From: an uncultured Treponema sp.
GTDB lineage: Bacteria > Spirochaetota > Spirochaetia > Treponematales > Treponemataceae
Assembly: GCA_946411505.1 (NCBI GenBank)
Contig: CAMKEG010000001.1
Span: 372,001 to 436,000, forward strand
Length of the DNA stretch: 64,000 nt
Direction of reading: 5' to 3'
How positions within the stretch are numbered: the first letter of the stretch is position 1; each line of letters starts with the position of its first letter. Shown here one piece after another: positions 38,199 to 46,349 of the stretch. The translations under genes and the position numbers were made by a program. The notes under the pieces were generated by a model. The model saw only the letters and a list, made by a program, of their open reading frames with translations, searched no databases and was not told the origin of the DNA.

Positions 38199-39080
38199 TT
38201 ATTTTTTAAATCCCAAAAATTTCTTCAAGAAATTTGACACGCCCTCGTTGTCAGGCGCGTCGGTCTTTTCGATTCTGCCCACAATATGCTTGACGCACAT
38301 GGCCGGCTTTGACTGCGGAGCCACGACGATGAAGGGCTTCTGCCTGATGACCGAATTTTGCACGGCCGCGTCCTCGTAGACAAAGCCGACGTAGTTGACC
38401 TTGTAGTTGAGGAACTGGCCAACGATGCTGATGATGCGGTCGGCGATTCGCTTTCCTTCGTCGGCGGAATGGACGCGGTTTACCAAAAGCTGGATGTTAA
38501 TCTCGCGGTCTTCGATTTCCGTCGTGATGATTTTAATCATTCCGTAGGCGTCGGTGATTGCCGTGGGCTCGGGCGTGGTGACTACGTAAACTTCGTCGCT
38601 GGCGGCCACAAACGAAAGGACGTTGTTTGAGATTCCCGCTCCCGTGTCTATGATGATTATGTCGGCGTTTGAGAGCGAGGAGAACTGCGTGGCAAAGTAG
38701 TCAAGCTCGTCCTTGCTCAAGTTGGCGATTTTTGAAAAGCCGTTGGCGCCCGCGATGAATTTTATTCCGTATTCGGAGTCAAGGATTATTTCCTGCATCG
38801 TCCTTTGCTTGTTAATCACTTGAAGCAAGTTGTATTTGGGAACGACGTTGAGCAAAACGTTGACGTTGGCCATTCCAAGGTCGCCGTCAATCAAGATGAC
38901 TTTCTTTCCCAGCTGGGAATACGCGATGGCCATGTTGACGGCAAGGTTGGACTTTCCTACGCCGCCCTTTCCGCTGGTTATCGCGATGATTCTTGTCTTA
39001 TGGCTGTCGCGCGGCTTCGGCGCCTCCGCCCCTCCCCTCATAATCTCCCTAAGTTCGCTGATTTGATCTTCCATAGTCAT
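38199..39080 (-). CDS. flhG: MinD-like ATPase FlhG (FleN/YlxH)
   Basis: A deviant Walker A ATPase that works with FlhF to set flagellar number and position. Seen: GKGGVGKSNLAVNMA (about residues 33-47), LIDGDLGMANVN, IIIDTGAGISNNVL. The C-terminus (SNFLKKFLGFKK) is basic and amphipathic, as in membrane-targeting MinD proteins. Length 293. The start overlaps the flhF stop as ATGA. In T. pallidum the homologous pair is also at the end of the flagellar operon. Confidence 0.93.
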   Translation of the reverse strand: MTMEDQISELREIMRGGAEAPKPRDSHKTRIIAITSGKGGVGKSNLAVNMAIAYSQLGKKVILIDGDLGMANVNVLLNVVPKYNLLQVINKQRTMQEIILDSEYGIKFIAGANGFSKIANLSKDELDYFATQFSSLSNADIIIIDTGAGISNNVLSFVAASDEVYVVTTPEPTAITDAYGMIKIITTEIEDREINIQLLVNRVHSADEGKRIADRIISIVGQFLNYKVNYVGFVYEDAAVQNSVIRQKPFIVVAPQSKPAMCVKHIVGRIEKTDAPDNEGVSNFLKKFLGFKK

Positions 39081-40300
39081 TCTTCTCCAAATTTTTCTTC
39101 GACATGAATTCTGTCAACATTAAAGCCCGCAAGCCGTATCAAAAAGTCCACGACTCCCGCGCGCTGAATGTTTCGGGAAATCACTTGTCCGTCTGTCCAG
39201 TATGAAATCGCCTTTCTCTTTTCGTTCAGAACGCTTATTATGTTGCCAAAGCGCGTCGTTTCGTCGCACTTTGTGACAATCACCGATGTATAGCCGAAAG
39301 GCTCGTAGTTTTGCATTATGTTCTCAAGGTCGCGCGCCTTTGTGGAGGCGGTGACGGCCAAATAAACGTCAGGACGCAGGCCGTCAACGTTAAGGGCGCT
39401 CTTGAGGCGGCCGATGTTTTCCGAATCGTTGGGGCTGTATCCCGAAGTGTCGATGTAAATGATGTCGTTGTCGGCCTTGACGGAGTCGAAAATCTTTTTC
39501 AAGTCCTCCGCGTCCTCGGCCTTTTGGACCTGCAAATCCAAGACCTCGCCAAAAGTCCTGAGCTGGTTTTCGGCGCCGATTCTTGTCTTGTCGATTGTAA
39601 TCATGGTTATGCGTATTGGCGGCATGTCAGGAGACTTTTTCCTGATTATCACGTTTTGCGCGGCAAGCTTTCCGATTGTGGTGGTCTTTCCGACGCCCGT
39701 AGGGCCTACGATTACGATCACTCGCGGAGGCCTGTGGGCCTTGGCCTTGGCGATTTCGATGGACTCGCCAATCCAGTCGACAACCTGGCGCTCCACCTTT
39801 GAAAAGTCCTTCAAGTCGTCAAGGGAAAATTCCTTTTTCAGGCGGGCGCAAATGTCGGCGATATAGTCCTTTGTAAACTCGTTGTCCTCAAGCAATTCCT
39901 CAACGCGCTCGATGGACTCGATTTTTTCCTCGCCGGAAGCGCGGGGCAGCCTTTGCATCGCCGCCGCGATTTCGTTCACCTTGCTGCTGATTTCCGATAT
40001 TTGAATTTCAGCGGCGGACTTTCCGCCCGAAGCCCGACGAATTATTTCGTCCCTAATAAGGCGCTGGGTCTCCTCGTCGCTTTCAAAGGCGGAAGGCCTT
40101 TCAACGCGGCGGTTGACGACATAGTTGACCTTGACGCCCGGCTTTGAAAGCAAGCCAAAAGGACCGCGTTTTTGGACAACGCTCTTGCGCTCCACGATGT
40201 CATAATTGGAGCCGTACATTTTTGCCAGCTGCTCGCGGCAATCGTCCAATGTGTCCGCTGTCAGAGTCAAAACCTCATCGCTTTTGCTTTCCGAAAGCAT
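39077..40300 (-). CDS. flhF: Flagellar GTPase FlhF
   Basis: An SRP-family GTPase that localises flagella. The N-terminal basic region is followed by the NG domain with GPTGVGKTTTIGKLAAQ (G1, about residue 200), ITIDKTRIGAENQL, YIDTSGYSPNDSEN (G3) and VTKCDETTRFGN (G4). G3 has Thr-Ser-Gly in place of the usual Ala-Gly, as in other FlhF proteins. Length 407. Coupled to flhA (ATGA). Confidence 0.95.
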   Translation of the reverse strand: MLSESKSDEVLTLTADTLDDCREQLAKMYGSNYDIVERKSVVQKRGPFGLLSKPGVKVNYVVNRRVERPSAFESDEETQRLIRDEIIRRASGGKSAAEIQISEISSKVNEIAAAMQRLPRASGEEKIESIERVEELLEDNEFTKDYIADICARLKKEFSLDDLKDFSKVERQVVDWIGESIEIAKAKAHRPPRVIVIVGPTGVGKTTTIGKLAAQNVIIRKKSPDMPPIRITMITIDKTRIGAENQLRTFGEVLDLQVQKAEDAEDLKKIFDSVKADNDIIYIDTSGYSPNDSENIGRLKSALNVDGLRPDVYLAVTASTKARDLENIMQNYEPFGYTSVIVTKCDETTRFGNIISVLNEKRKAISYWTDGQVISRNIQRAGVVDFLIRLAGFNVDRIHVEEKFGEE

Positions 40301-42429
40301 CAGCTTACCCCCTCAACTTTTTGCTTTATTTCTCCCAGTGTTTCAACGACCACGCTGTTTTCAGCGGCGATGACTTCGTTTATCGAAAGGACAACGATTC
40401 CAGGAAGCTCGCGCTCCGTGGAAGCCTTGACCAAACCGCGGACTTCCGAAGGGCACAAAATTATCGGAACAAGGCCGCGCTCCTGCATCGCCGCAAAAGC
40501 CGAGCTGACGTCCTCAATCCACCTTCTGCCGTCAACAGGGTCAAGCGCGGCGTAAGGCCGCGAGCCGTCGGGCGACGGAACTTGGTGGCTCAGCAAAAGC
40601 TCGGCGTAGTCCTGGCCCAAATTCATGACGCGAAGCTTGTGGTTTTCGTCCGCGTACTGAAGGCATATTTGCTTTCCCAAGGCCTCGCGCACCCTCTCGG
40701 TCAAAATCCAAGAGCCGACAGAAGGGTTGTAGTTGGCGAGCGTCTCCAAAATAAGAACGATGTTGCGGATTGAAACTTGCTCGCGCAAAAGGTTTTGCAA
40801 GACCTTTTCTATTTGTCCGTAAGTGAACTTGGCCGTGTCCAAAACTTCGTCAACGACAACTTGGTCGGTTTCCTTAAGTTTGTCGATGATTTGCTTGACT
40901 TCCTTGCGGCCAAGAATTTCGGCGGCGTGGCTTCTGATTATTTCGGTCAAGTGGGTGGCGATTACAGTAGGCGGGTCGACAACCGCGTATCCGGCGCGCT
41001 CGACGTCCGCGCGCTTGTCTTCGGGAATCCAAATCGCCGGCATTCCAAAGGCCGGGTCGCGGGTGGGCTCGCCCTTGACTTCCTCGCGAATGTCGCCGGT
41101 GTTGATGGCCATATAGTAGCCCATCTTGAGCTTTGAGCGGCCCGCTTCGATTCCGCGAATTTTAAAGGCGTACTCGTTGGGGTCAAGCGTCATGTTGTCG
41201 ACGATTCTTATGCTGGGGACGACAAGGCCCAGGTCAAGCGCGGCCTCCCGCCTGATTCTTGTGACGCGCTCCAAAAGCTTGGCGCCCTTGTCGGCGTCAA
41301 CAAGCGGAATCAAGGCGTAGCCGATTTCAAGCAAGAGGTCGTCGAGCTTCACGACCGGCGAAACGTCGGCGGGATTTTGGCCGGTCTGCGTCTTTCCGGC
41401 GGCGGCGGCCTCCGCCTGTTTTTTGGCCAGCTCTTGCGCGGCTTGAGAGCGCTGCATCCTTATTCCGGCAAATACGCTGATTCCGCCAAGAGGAATCAAG
41501 ACGTACCACGGCATTCCCGGCAAGATTCCAAGCAAGGCCATGGCGGCGCCGGCTATAATATATGTCGTTCCGGAGCTTGAGAACTGTTTCTTTAAATTTT
41601 CGCTCAGCTGGACGTCGGAATTGCTTGCGGTCACCAACATGCCGGTGGAGAAAGAAAGCAAGAGGGACGGAAGCTGGCTTAGAAGGCCGTCGCCTATCGT
41701 CAGCCTTGAATAAGTTTCAATCGCGCTTCCAAAAGGCTCGCGGCGCAAAACCATTCCGGTGATGAGGCCGGCGACTAAGTTTATTACGGTGATGAAAATT
41801 CCGGCGTTGACGTTTCCGCTTACAAATTTTGAGGAACCGTCCATCGCGGAATAGAAGTCGCTTTCGTTCCTTATTTCCGCGCGCTTTTGGCGGGCCTCCT
41901 CTTCCGTAATCGCGCCGGAGTTAAGCTCTTGGTCAACCGCGAAATTCTTTTGCGGCATCGAGTCCAAGGCAAAGCGGGCGGCGACTTCGCTTACGCGGGT
42001 GGCGCCTTTTGCGATTACGATTGTTTGAATCACAATCAAGATGACGAAGATTACCATTCCGACCACAAGGCCGTCGCTTCCCTTGTCGCTTCCCACGACA
42101 AAGGTTGAAAAGGCGCGGACCATGCGGCCGTCAAAGCGCTCGCCTTGGGTCAAAATCAACCTTGTGGAAGAAACGTTTATTCCCAAGCCAAAAAGAGTGA
42201 CAAGCAAAATTATTTGCGGAAAGGTCGTAAGCCGCGACGGCTTGGGCGTAGTAATCACAGTAAGCAAAAGCAAGACGGAAATCGCCAAGTTCATCGCCAT
42301 GAAAACGTCAAGCAAGACTGTCGGAAGCGGGATGACAAGCATAAGGAACACAAGAATGGCCACAACCGGAATATAGTTCCTTCCCGCGAATGAGAGAAAA
42401 TTATTCTGTCTTACTTGCTCTTGCGCCAT
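40300..42429 (-). CDS. flhA: Flagellar export gate protein FlhA
   Basis: The major inner-membrane component of the flagellar type III export gate. Eight membrane helices fill the first 330 residues, including the conserved FHIPEP-type region (RLILTQGERFDGRMVRAFST; MPQKNFAVDQELNSGAIT). A linker (KKQAEAAAAGKTQTGQNP) leads to the cytoplasmic docking domain (residues 360-709). Length 709 is typical. Located between flhB and flhF. Confidence 0.97.
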   Translation of the reverse strand: MAQEQVRQNNFLSFAGRNYIPVVAILVFLMLVIPLPTVLLDVFMAMNLAISVLLLLTVITTPKPSRLTTFPQIILLVTLFGLGINVSSTRLILTQGERFDGRMVRAFSTFVVGSDKGSDGLVVGMVIFVILIVIQTIVIAKGATRVSEVAARFALDSMPQKNFAVDQELNSGAITEEEARQKRAEIRNESDFYSAMDGSSKFVSGNVNAGIFITVINLVAGLITGMVLRREPFGSAIETYSRLTIGDGLLSQLPSLLLSFSTGMLVTASNSDVQLSENLKKQFSSSGTTYIIAGAAMALLGILPGMPWYVLIPLGGISVFAGIRMQRSQAAQELAKKQAEAAAAGKTQTGQNPADVSPVVKLDDLLLEIGYALIPLVDADKGAKLLERVTRIRREAALDLGLVVPSIRIVDNMTLDPNEYAFKIRGIEAGRSKLKMGYYMAINTGDIREEVKGEPTRDPAFGMPAIWIPEDKRADVERAGYAVVDPPTVIATHLTEIIRSHAAEILGRKEVKQIIDKLKETDQVVVDEVLDTAKFTYGQIEKVLQNLLREQVSIRNIVLILETLANYNPSVGSWILTERVREALGKQICLQYADENHKLRVMNLGQDYAELLLSHQVPSPDGSRPYAALDPVDGRRWIEDVSSAFAAMQERGLVPIILCPSEVRGLVKASTERELPGIVVLSINEVIAAENSVVVETLGEIKQKVEGVS

Positions 42430-42466
42430 AAGTCCCCACCCAGGCCTTTACAACATTCCCGTCCCG

Positions 42467-43570
42467 CTAAGACGAGCGTTTTTCAAATTTTTTCAAATGG
42501 CTATACACGATGGAAATAGCCTTAAAGTACATGTCCGGTATTATAGCGCCAAGTTCGACGTCTGCATAGAGGCCTCGGGCCAAGGGCCGGTTTTCCACTA
42601 TCGGAACGTCGTTCTCGCGCGCTATTTCCTTTATTCTTTGCGCCATGAAGTCCTCGCCCTTCGCGTTGACCATAGGCGCGTCCGTCTCGGCGGCGTCGTA
42701 TTTTAGCGCCACGGCATAATGCGTCGGGTTTGTGATGACCACGTCGCTTTCAGCCACGGCGCGAGGAATGTTTGAGGCCAGCAATTGGCGCTGCGCCTGC
42801 TTGATGCGGCCCTTGACTTCCGGGTCGCCCTCCATTTCCTTGTATTCCTCTTTTTGTTCCTGCTTTGTCATTTTGAGGGAATCGATGAATTCCTTTCGCT
42901 GAATCACATAGTCAGGAATCGAAATGACAAAGAAAAAAATCGCGGCCGTGAACAAAAGCTTGAAGGCGATCGAGGCGATTTTTCCGAAGGCTCCCAAAAT
43001 GTTTCCGTTTTGGTGGACGATAAAAAGCAGCTCGCCCATGTTGGACCTTATTATCGTAAAGGCCGCTAAAACCAAAACCGCCACTTTTGCGAGAGACTTG
43101 GCGATGTTGAAGGCGCCCTGCCTTGAAAAAATCGTTTTCTTAAAATACTCGCCGAAATGCGGAAGAATTTTCTTGAAGTTTGGAGTTATCGGCTTAAGGC
43201 TGAACATCCAGCCCCGGTTTTGGATTATGTTTCCAGCCACGCCGGCCACAAGGGCGACAAAGGCGATTGGCAAGACCATCTTTGTGAAGTAATTGAAAAA
43301 AACGACGGCGCTTGTTCCGCTGACGGCGTTTCCCTGGGCGCTTCTTGTAAAGAAGAAAACCAATATTTCCTCAAAATTTTTCAAGAGCCATTTTGCCAAA
43401 AGGAGCAGCGTCAAGACTGAGAACAAAAAGACAAAGGCGCCGTTAACTTCCTGGCTTTTTGCGACGCGGCCTTCCTTGCGCGCTTTTTCAAGCTTAAGGT
43501 CCGAGGGCTCCTCGGTTCTTCCCTCGTCTTCGGCGGCAAACCACTGCAAGTCTATGTCTTCAAAGCTCAT
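42467..43570 (-). CDS. flhB: Flagellar export switch protein FlhB
   Basis: The export apparatus protein that switches substrate class. Seen: four membrane helices, the connecting KMTKQEQKEEYKEMEGDPEV region, and the autocleavage motif NPTH in VVITNPTHYAVALKYD, followed by the C-terminal domain with VPIVENRPLARGLYADVELG. Length 367. Overlaps fliR at its start. There is a 37-nt gap to flhA. Confidence 0.97.
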   Translation of the reverse strand: MSFEDIDLQWFAAEDEGRTEEPSDLKLEKARKEGRVAKSQEVNGAFVFLFSVLTLLLLAKWLLKNFEEILVFFFTRSAQGNAVSGTSAVVFFNYFTKMVLPIAFVALVAGVAGNIIQNRGWMFSLKPITPNFKKILPHFGEYFKKTIFSRQGAFNIAKSLAKVAVLVLAAFTIIRSNMGELLFIVHQNGNILGAFGKIASIAFKLLFTAAIFFFVISIPDYVIQRKEFIDSLKMTKQEQKEEYKEMEGDPEVKGRIKQAQRQLLASNIPRAVAESDVVITNPTHYAVALKYDAAETDAPMVNAKGEDFMAQRIKEIARENDVPIVENRPLARGLYADVELGAIIPDMYFKAISIVYSHLKKFEKRSS

Positions 43571-44382
43571 ATCCTCTTGCCCCCCAAAGCCAAAAACAAC
43601 TGCTCCAAGCGGCTGAAGCCGCCCTCGAAGCAGCGTGAAAAAGCGTCTATCAGGCTTGGCATCAAAGCCGTCAAAATGAAAAAGGACGTCAAAAGCATGA
43701 CCGGAAAGCCTTCGCTCAAAAGGTTCATTTGCGGCGCGGCCTTTGACAAAATGCCGGTTGAAATCGTAATCAACATCAAAGTTCCGATAATCGGAAGCGA
43801 AATCACAAGCGCGTTGGCAAAAAGCTCGGTCAAGCCCTTCATCATAAAGCGCGGCAAGATTCCGCCTGAAAGCATGTCGTTAACGATTGAGTAAGCGTTT
43901 AACGTCTTAAAGCTTGAAACCAAGCCGCCCAAAAAGAGCTTTTGGAAAAGGCGCGTTTGCATGAATATCAGCATGGCAATCAAATTGAGGTATTGGCCCA
44001 TCAGGGGGTTCTCCACCTGGCTAAGGGCGTCGTAAACTTCGCTGGCCGAAAAGCCCATTTGAAAGGCGAAGAACTGGCCTGCCGCGCTAAAGGCGGAAAA
44101 GATTATCGTGATGTAAAAGCCGGTGATGACGCCAAGCAAGGCCTCTCCGACCATCAGCATGATGAATTGCACCGTAAAAGTTTGCTCGGGCGCGAGCAGG
44201 CTTGAGTAAGCGGAATAGTCGACCTGGCCGTAAATGTTGAAGGCCATAAAGCCCGCCAAGGCAACTTTCGCCGCGCTCGGAATGTTCCGCATGCTAAACA
44301 AGGGCAGCGTCATCAAAAGCGAGAAGCATCTTATAGCGACAAGCAGGAACGCAGGCGCCTGCGACAAAAGCTGGCCAAACAA
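43567..44382 (-). CDS. fliR: Flagellar export protein FliR
   Basis: An integral membrane component of the export core (FliPQR). Six hydrophobic segments; starts MFGQLLSQAPAFLLVAIRC and contains GEALLGVITGFYITIIFSAF, as in the family. Length 271. Coupled to flhB and separated from fliQ by 13 nt. Confidence 0.93.
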   Translation of the reverse strand: MFGQLLSQAPAFLLVAIRCFSLLMTLPLFSMRNIPSAAKVALAGFMAFNIYGQVDYSAYSSLLAPEQTFTVQFIMLMVGEALLGVITGFYITIIFSAFSAAGQFFAFQMGFSASEVYDALSQVENPLMGQYLNLIAMLIFMQTRLFQKLFLGGLVSSFKTLNAYSIVNDMLSGGILPRFMMKGLTELFANALVISLPIIGTLMLITISTGILSKAAPQMNLLSEGFPVMLLTSFFILTALMPSLIDAFSRCFEGGFSRLEQLFLALGGKRI

Positions 44383-44395
44383 AAACTATCCTCTC

Positions 44396-44659
44396 CTACA
44401 AGCTCGGTATGGCGCTAAAAAGCGTCATCGTGTAATCGCGCAATTCCGCGAACATCCAGCCGCCCAAAAGCGCCAAGACGGCCAAAATCGTCAGCATCTT
44501 TGGCAGAAAGGTAAGCGTCTGCTCTTGGATTGAAGTGGTCGCCTGAAAAATCGCGACGAGCAGGCCGACAATCAAGGCCGCTCCCAAAACAGGCGCTATC
44601 AAAACAAAGACTTGCATTATGCCCGCCCGCATTAAATTTGCAATCTGGCCTATGTCCAT
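44396..44659 (-). CDS. fliQ: Flagellar export protein FliQ
   Basis: A small export core protein with two membrane helices (VFVLIAPVLGAALIVGLLVA and MLTILAVLALLGGWMFAEL), joined by the conserved loop IFQATTSIQEQTLTFLPK. The 87 residues match the usual length. It is 3 nt from fliP. Confidence 0.95.
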   Translation of the reverse strand: MDIGQIANLMRAGIMQVFVLIAPVLGAALIVGLLVAIFQATTSIQEQTLTFLPKMLTILAVLALLGGWMFAELRDYTMTLFSAIPSL

Positions 44660-44662
44660 GCG

Positions 44663-45532
44663 CTACCTCAACACCGAATAAAAAAGCTGCTGGGTCAAAA
44701 GGCCCCAGCCGTCAACCAAAACAAAAAGCATCAGCTTGAAGGGCATGGAAATCTGCACAGGAGGCAGCATCATCATTCCCATGCTCATCAAAATGCTGGC
44801 CACGACCATGTCTATGATGATGAACGGAATGTACAAGTAAATGCCGATTTTAAAGGCCGCCGTAAGCTCGTGCAAAATGTACGAGGGAACCAAGACGTAA
44901 GTGGGAACGTCGTCAAGATTGTTGGGCTTGTCCAAGCCGCGCATGTTCATGAACATCTTGATGTAGCTGGTGTCGTCCGCCATCTGCCTGTACATAAAGT
45001 AGCGGACCGGCTTTTGCGCGGCGTCAAAGGCGGCCTCGACGCCTATCTGGCCGTCCCGCATCGGCTTGAAAGAATTGTCATAAATATTGGTGAACGTCGG
45101 CCACATCACAAAAAGGGTCATGAAAAAGGCGATGCCGTTCAAGACGCTTGTGGGCGGAACCTGCTGCAAGGAAAGCGCTCTCTTGATGAAGTCCAGCACG
45201 ATTGAAAAGCGCAAGAAGCAAGTGAGCAAAATCAAAAGGCTTGGAGCCAGCGTCAAGAGCGTGAGCATTATCAAAAGCTGGACGCTGAAGGCCACTTCCT
45301 CGCCGTTTTCGGGCCTTCTTATGTTTATGTCGACATTCGGTATTTGAACGGGATTGACGTTTCCCTGCATTTGCATCGTTCCGCGCGTGGAGCCTTGCGG
45401 AAAGTTTGGGTCGTCGACGGCGCGTCCCGAAGCTTGCGAAGAAAGCGGAAAGGCGCAAAGAAGGCTCAAAAAGGCAAAGACCGCTAGACGAGAAAAATGT
45501 TTTCGTAAAAAGAAGCGCCTCTTATTTTCCAT
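44663..45532 (-). CDS. fliP: Flagellar export protein FliP
   Basis: An export core protein with an N-terminal signal sequence (LAVFAFLSLLCAFPLSSQAS) and four later membrane segments. Conserved parts: LLTCFLRFSIVLDFIKRAL, VPPTSVLNGIAFFMTLFVM, VPSYILHELTAAFKIG and MMMLPPVQISMPFKLMLFVL. Length 289. It overlaps the end of fliO by 11 nt. Confidence 0.97.
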   Translation of the reverse strand: MENKRRFFLRKHFSRLAVFAFLSLLCAFPLSSQASGRAVDDPNFPQGSTRGTMQMQGNVNPVQIPNVDINIRRPENGEEVAFSVQLLIMLTLLTLAPSLLILLTCFLRFSIVLDFIKRALSLQQVPPTSVLNGIAFFMTLFVMWPTFTNIYDNSFKPMRDGQIGVEAAFDAAQKPVRYFMYRQMADDTSYIKMFMNMRGLDKPNNLDDVPTYVLVPSYILHELTAAFKIGIYLYIPFIIIDMVVASILMSMGMMMLPPVQISMPFKLMLFVLVDGWGLLTQQLFYSVLR

Positions 45533-46202
45533 TTTTGAATTTCTCTTTTTGCTTGTTAAAGAATTCAGATATCGAGCTGGAGGCGCTTCTTTCGCCTTCA
45601 GTCGTGTCTGGATTTTTTGGATTCAAGAAAAGCGAAAGCACGTCGGCGAAATTTCTGGCGCGGGCCACGTTTTGCTTTCGGTCAGCGTTAAGGTTCATCG
45701 CGTCAACCAATTCCTTGTCCTTTATCTCGCCAAGCAAGTCGATGGAATTGTCGGTGACGCCGATTAAGTACGCCTTTTCCAAAAGGGTCACAATCTGAAC
45801 CGTCTTTCCAGGCGCGACGGAGACTTGCGCGACTTTGCGCAAAAAAGTGTCGTCGTCCGCCTGCTCTCCGCCCATCTTTCTCCGCATAAAATTCATCACA
45901 AGGTAAATGCACGCCACGACGACAATCAGGACAAAAATCATTCTAAAGAAAACCCAAAGCGTCGAGCCGGAGGAAAGCCTTGCGGAGCCGTTTTGGGCTG
46001 CAGCCGCGGGAGCGTCGTCAATTGGCAAAGTGGATTCGTCCGGCAAGGCGGACCTGGCGTTTATTGTTGACTGGGACGAGCCTTGGTCCTGCGAAGAATT
46101 TGCCTGCGAATAAGCGAGGCTTAAAAAAAGAGAAAAAGCGCAAAAAAACGCCAATGATGCTTTTGAAAATTTCAAGTTTTCCCCCACCACTTTTAAATTC
46201 AT
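45522..46202 (-). CDS. fliO: Flagellar assembly protein FliO
   Basis: A chaperone-like membrane protein that helps FliP assembly. An N-terminal signal-like helix is followed by a Gln/Ser-rich periplasmic segment, one membrane helix (FRMIFVLIVVVACIYLVMNF), and the cytoplasmic FliO domain (VSVAPGKTVQIVTLLEKAYL, IGVTDNSIDLLGEI). Length 226. Its ATG is inside one arm of a perfect 12-bp inverted repeat (46196-46234). It is separated from fliY by a 146-nt spacer with a terminator, so its expression may be set apart from the upstream switch genes. Confidence 0.88.
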   Translation of the reverse strand: MNLKVVGENLKFSKASLAFFCAFSLFLSLAYSQANSSQDQGSSQSTINARSALPDESTLPIDDAPAAAAQNGSARLSSGSTLWVFFRMIFVLIVVVACIYLVMNFMRRKMGGEQADDDTFLRKVAQVSVAPGKTVQIVTLLEKAYLIGVTDNSIDLLGEIKDKELVDAMNLNADRKQNVARARNFADVLSLFLNPKNPDTTEGERSASSSISEFFNKQKEKFKNGK

Positions 46203-46234
46203 AATTCGTAATTAAGAATTAGGAATTATGAATT
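46196..46234 (-). promoter_or_regulatory. Inverted repeat covering the fliO start codon
   Basis: AATTCATAATTC and GAATTATGAATT are perfect 12-bp arms with a 15-nt loop; one arm contains the fliO ATG. A TATAAT lies at its upstream edge (46237-46232, minus strand) with a weak TTGGGG 18 nt upstream, so an internal promoter is possible. In RNA the hairpin would hide the start codon. Confidence 0.5.
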
Positions 46235-46275
46235 ATAAATGAACGGAAAGCGGCTCCCCAACCGCTTTGCTATTG

Positions 46276-46300
46276 CGGCGCGAGAATTTTTTTCGCGCCG
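46276..46300 (-). other. GC hairpin in the fliY-fliO spacer
   Basis: Perfect 8-bp arms CGGCGCGA / TCGCGCCG with a 9-nt loop, directly after the fliY terminator. A further hairpin AAAGCGG/CCGCTTT lies at 46247-46268. Together with the terminator this makes a heavily structured spacer. Confidence 0.55.
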
Positions 46301-46349
46301 AAAAAGGAACGTGTCAAGGCTTTAAGCGTTAGCGCGCCTTGACCGTTCC
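46301..46349 (-). terminator. Intrinsic terminator after fliY, inside the flagellar operon
   Basis: On the minus strand GGAACGGTCAAGGC pairs with GCCTTGACACGTTCC (small bulge), then TTTTT. The stem starts at the fliY stop codon. It should reduce transcription into fliO and the export genes. Confidence 0.75.
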
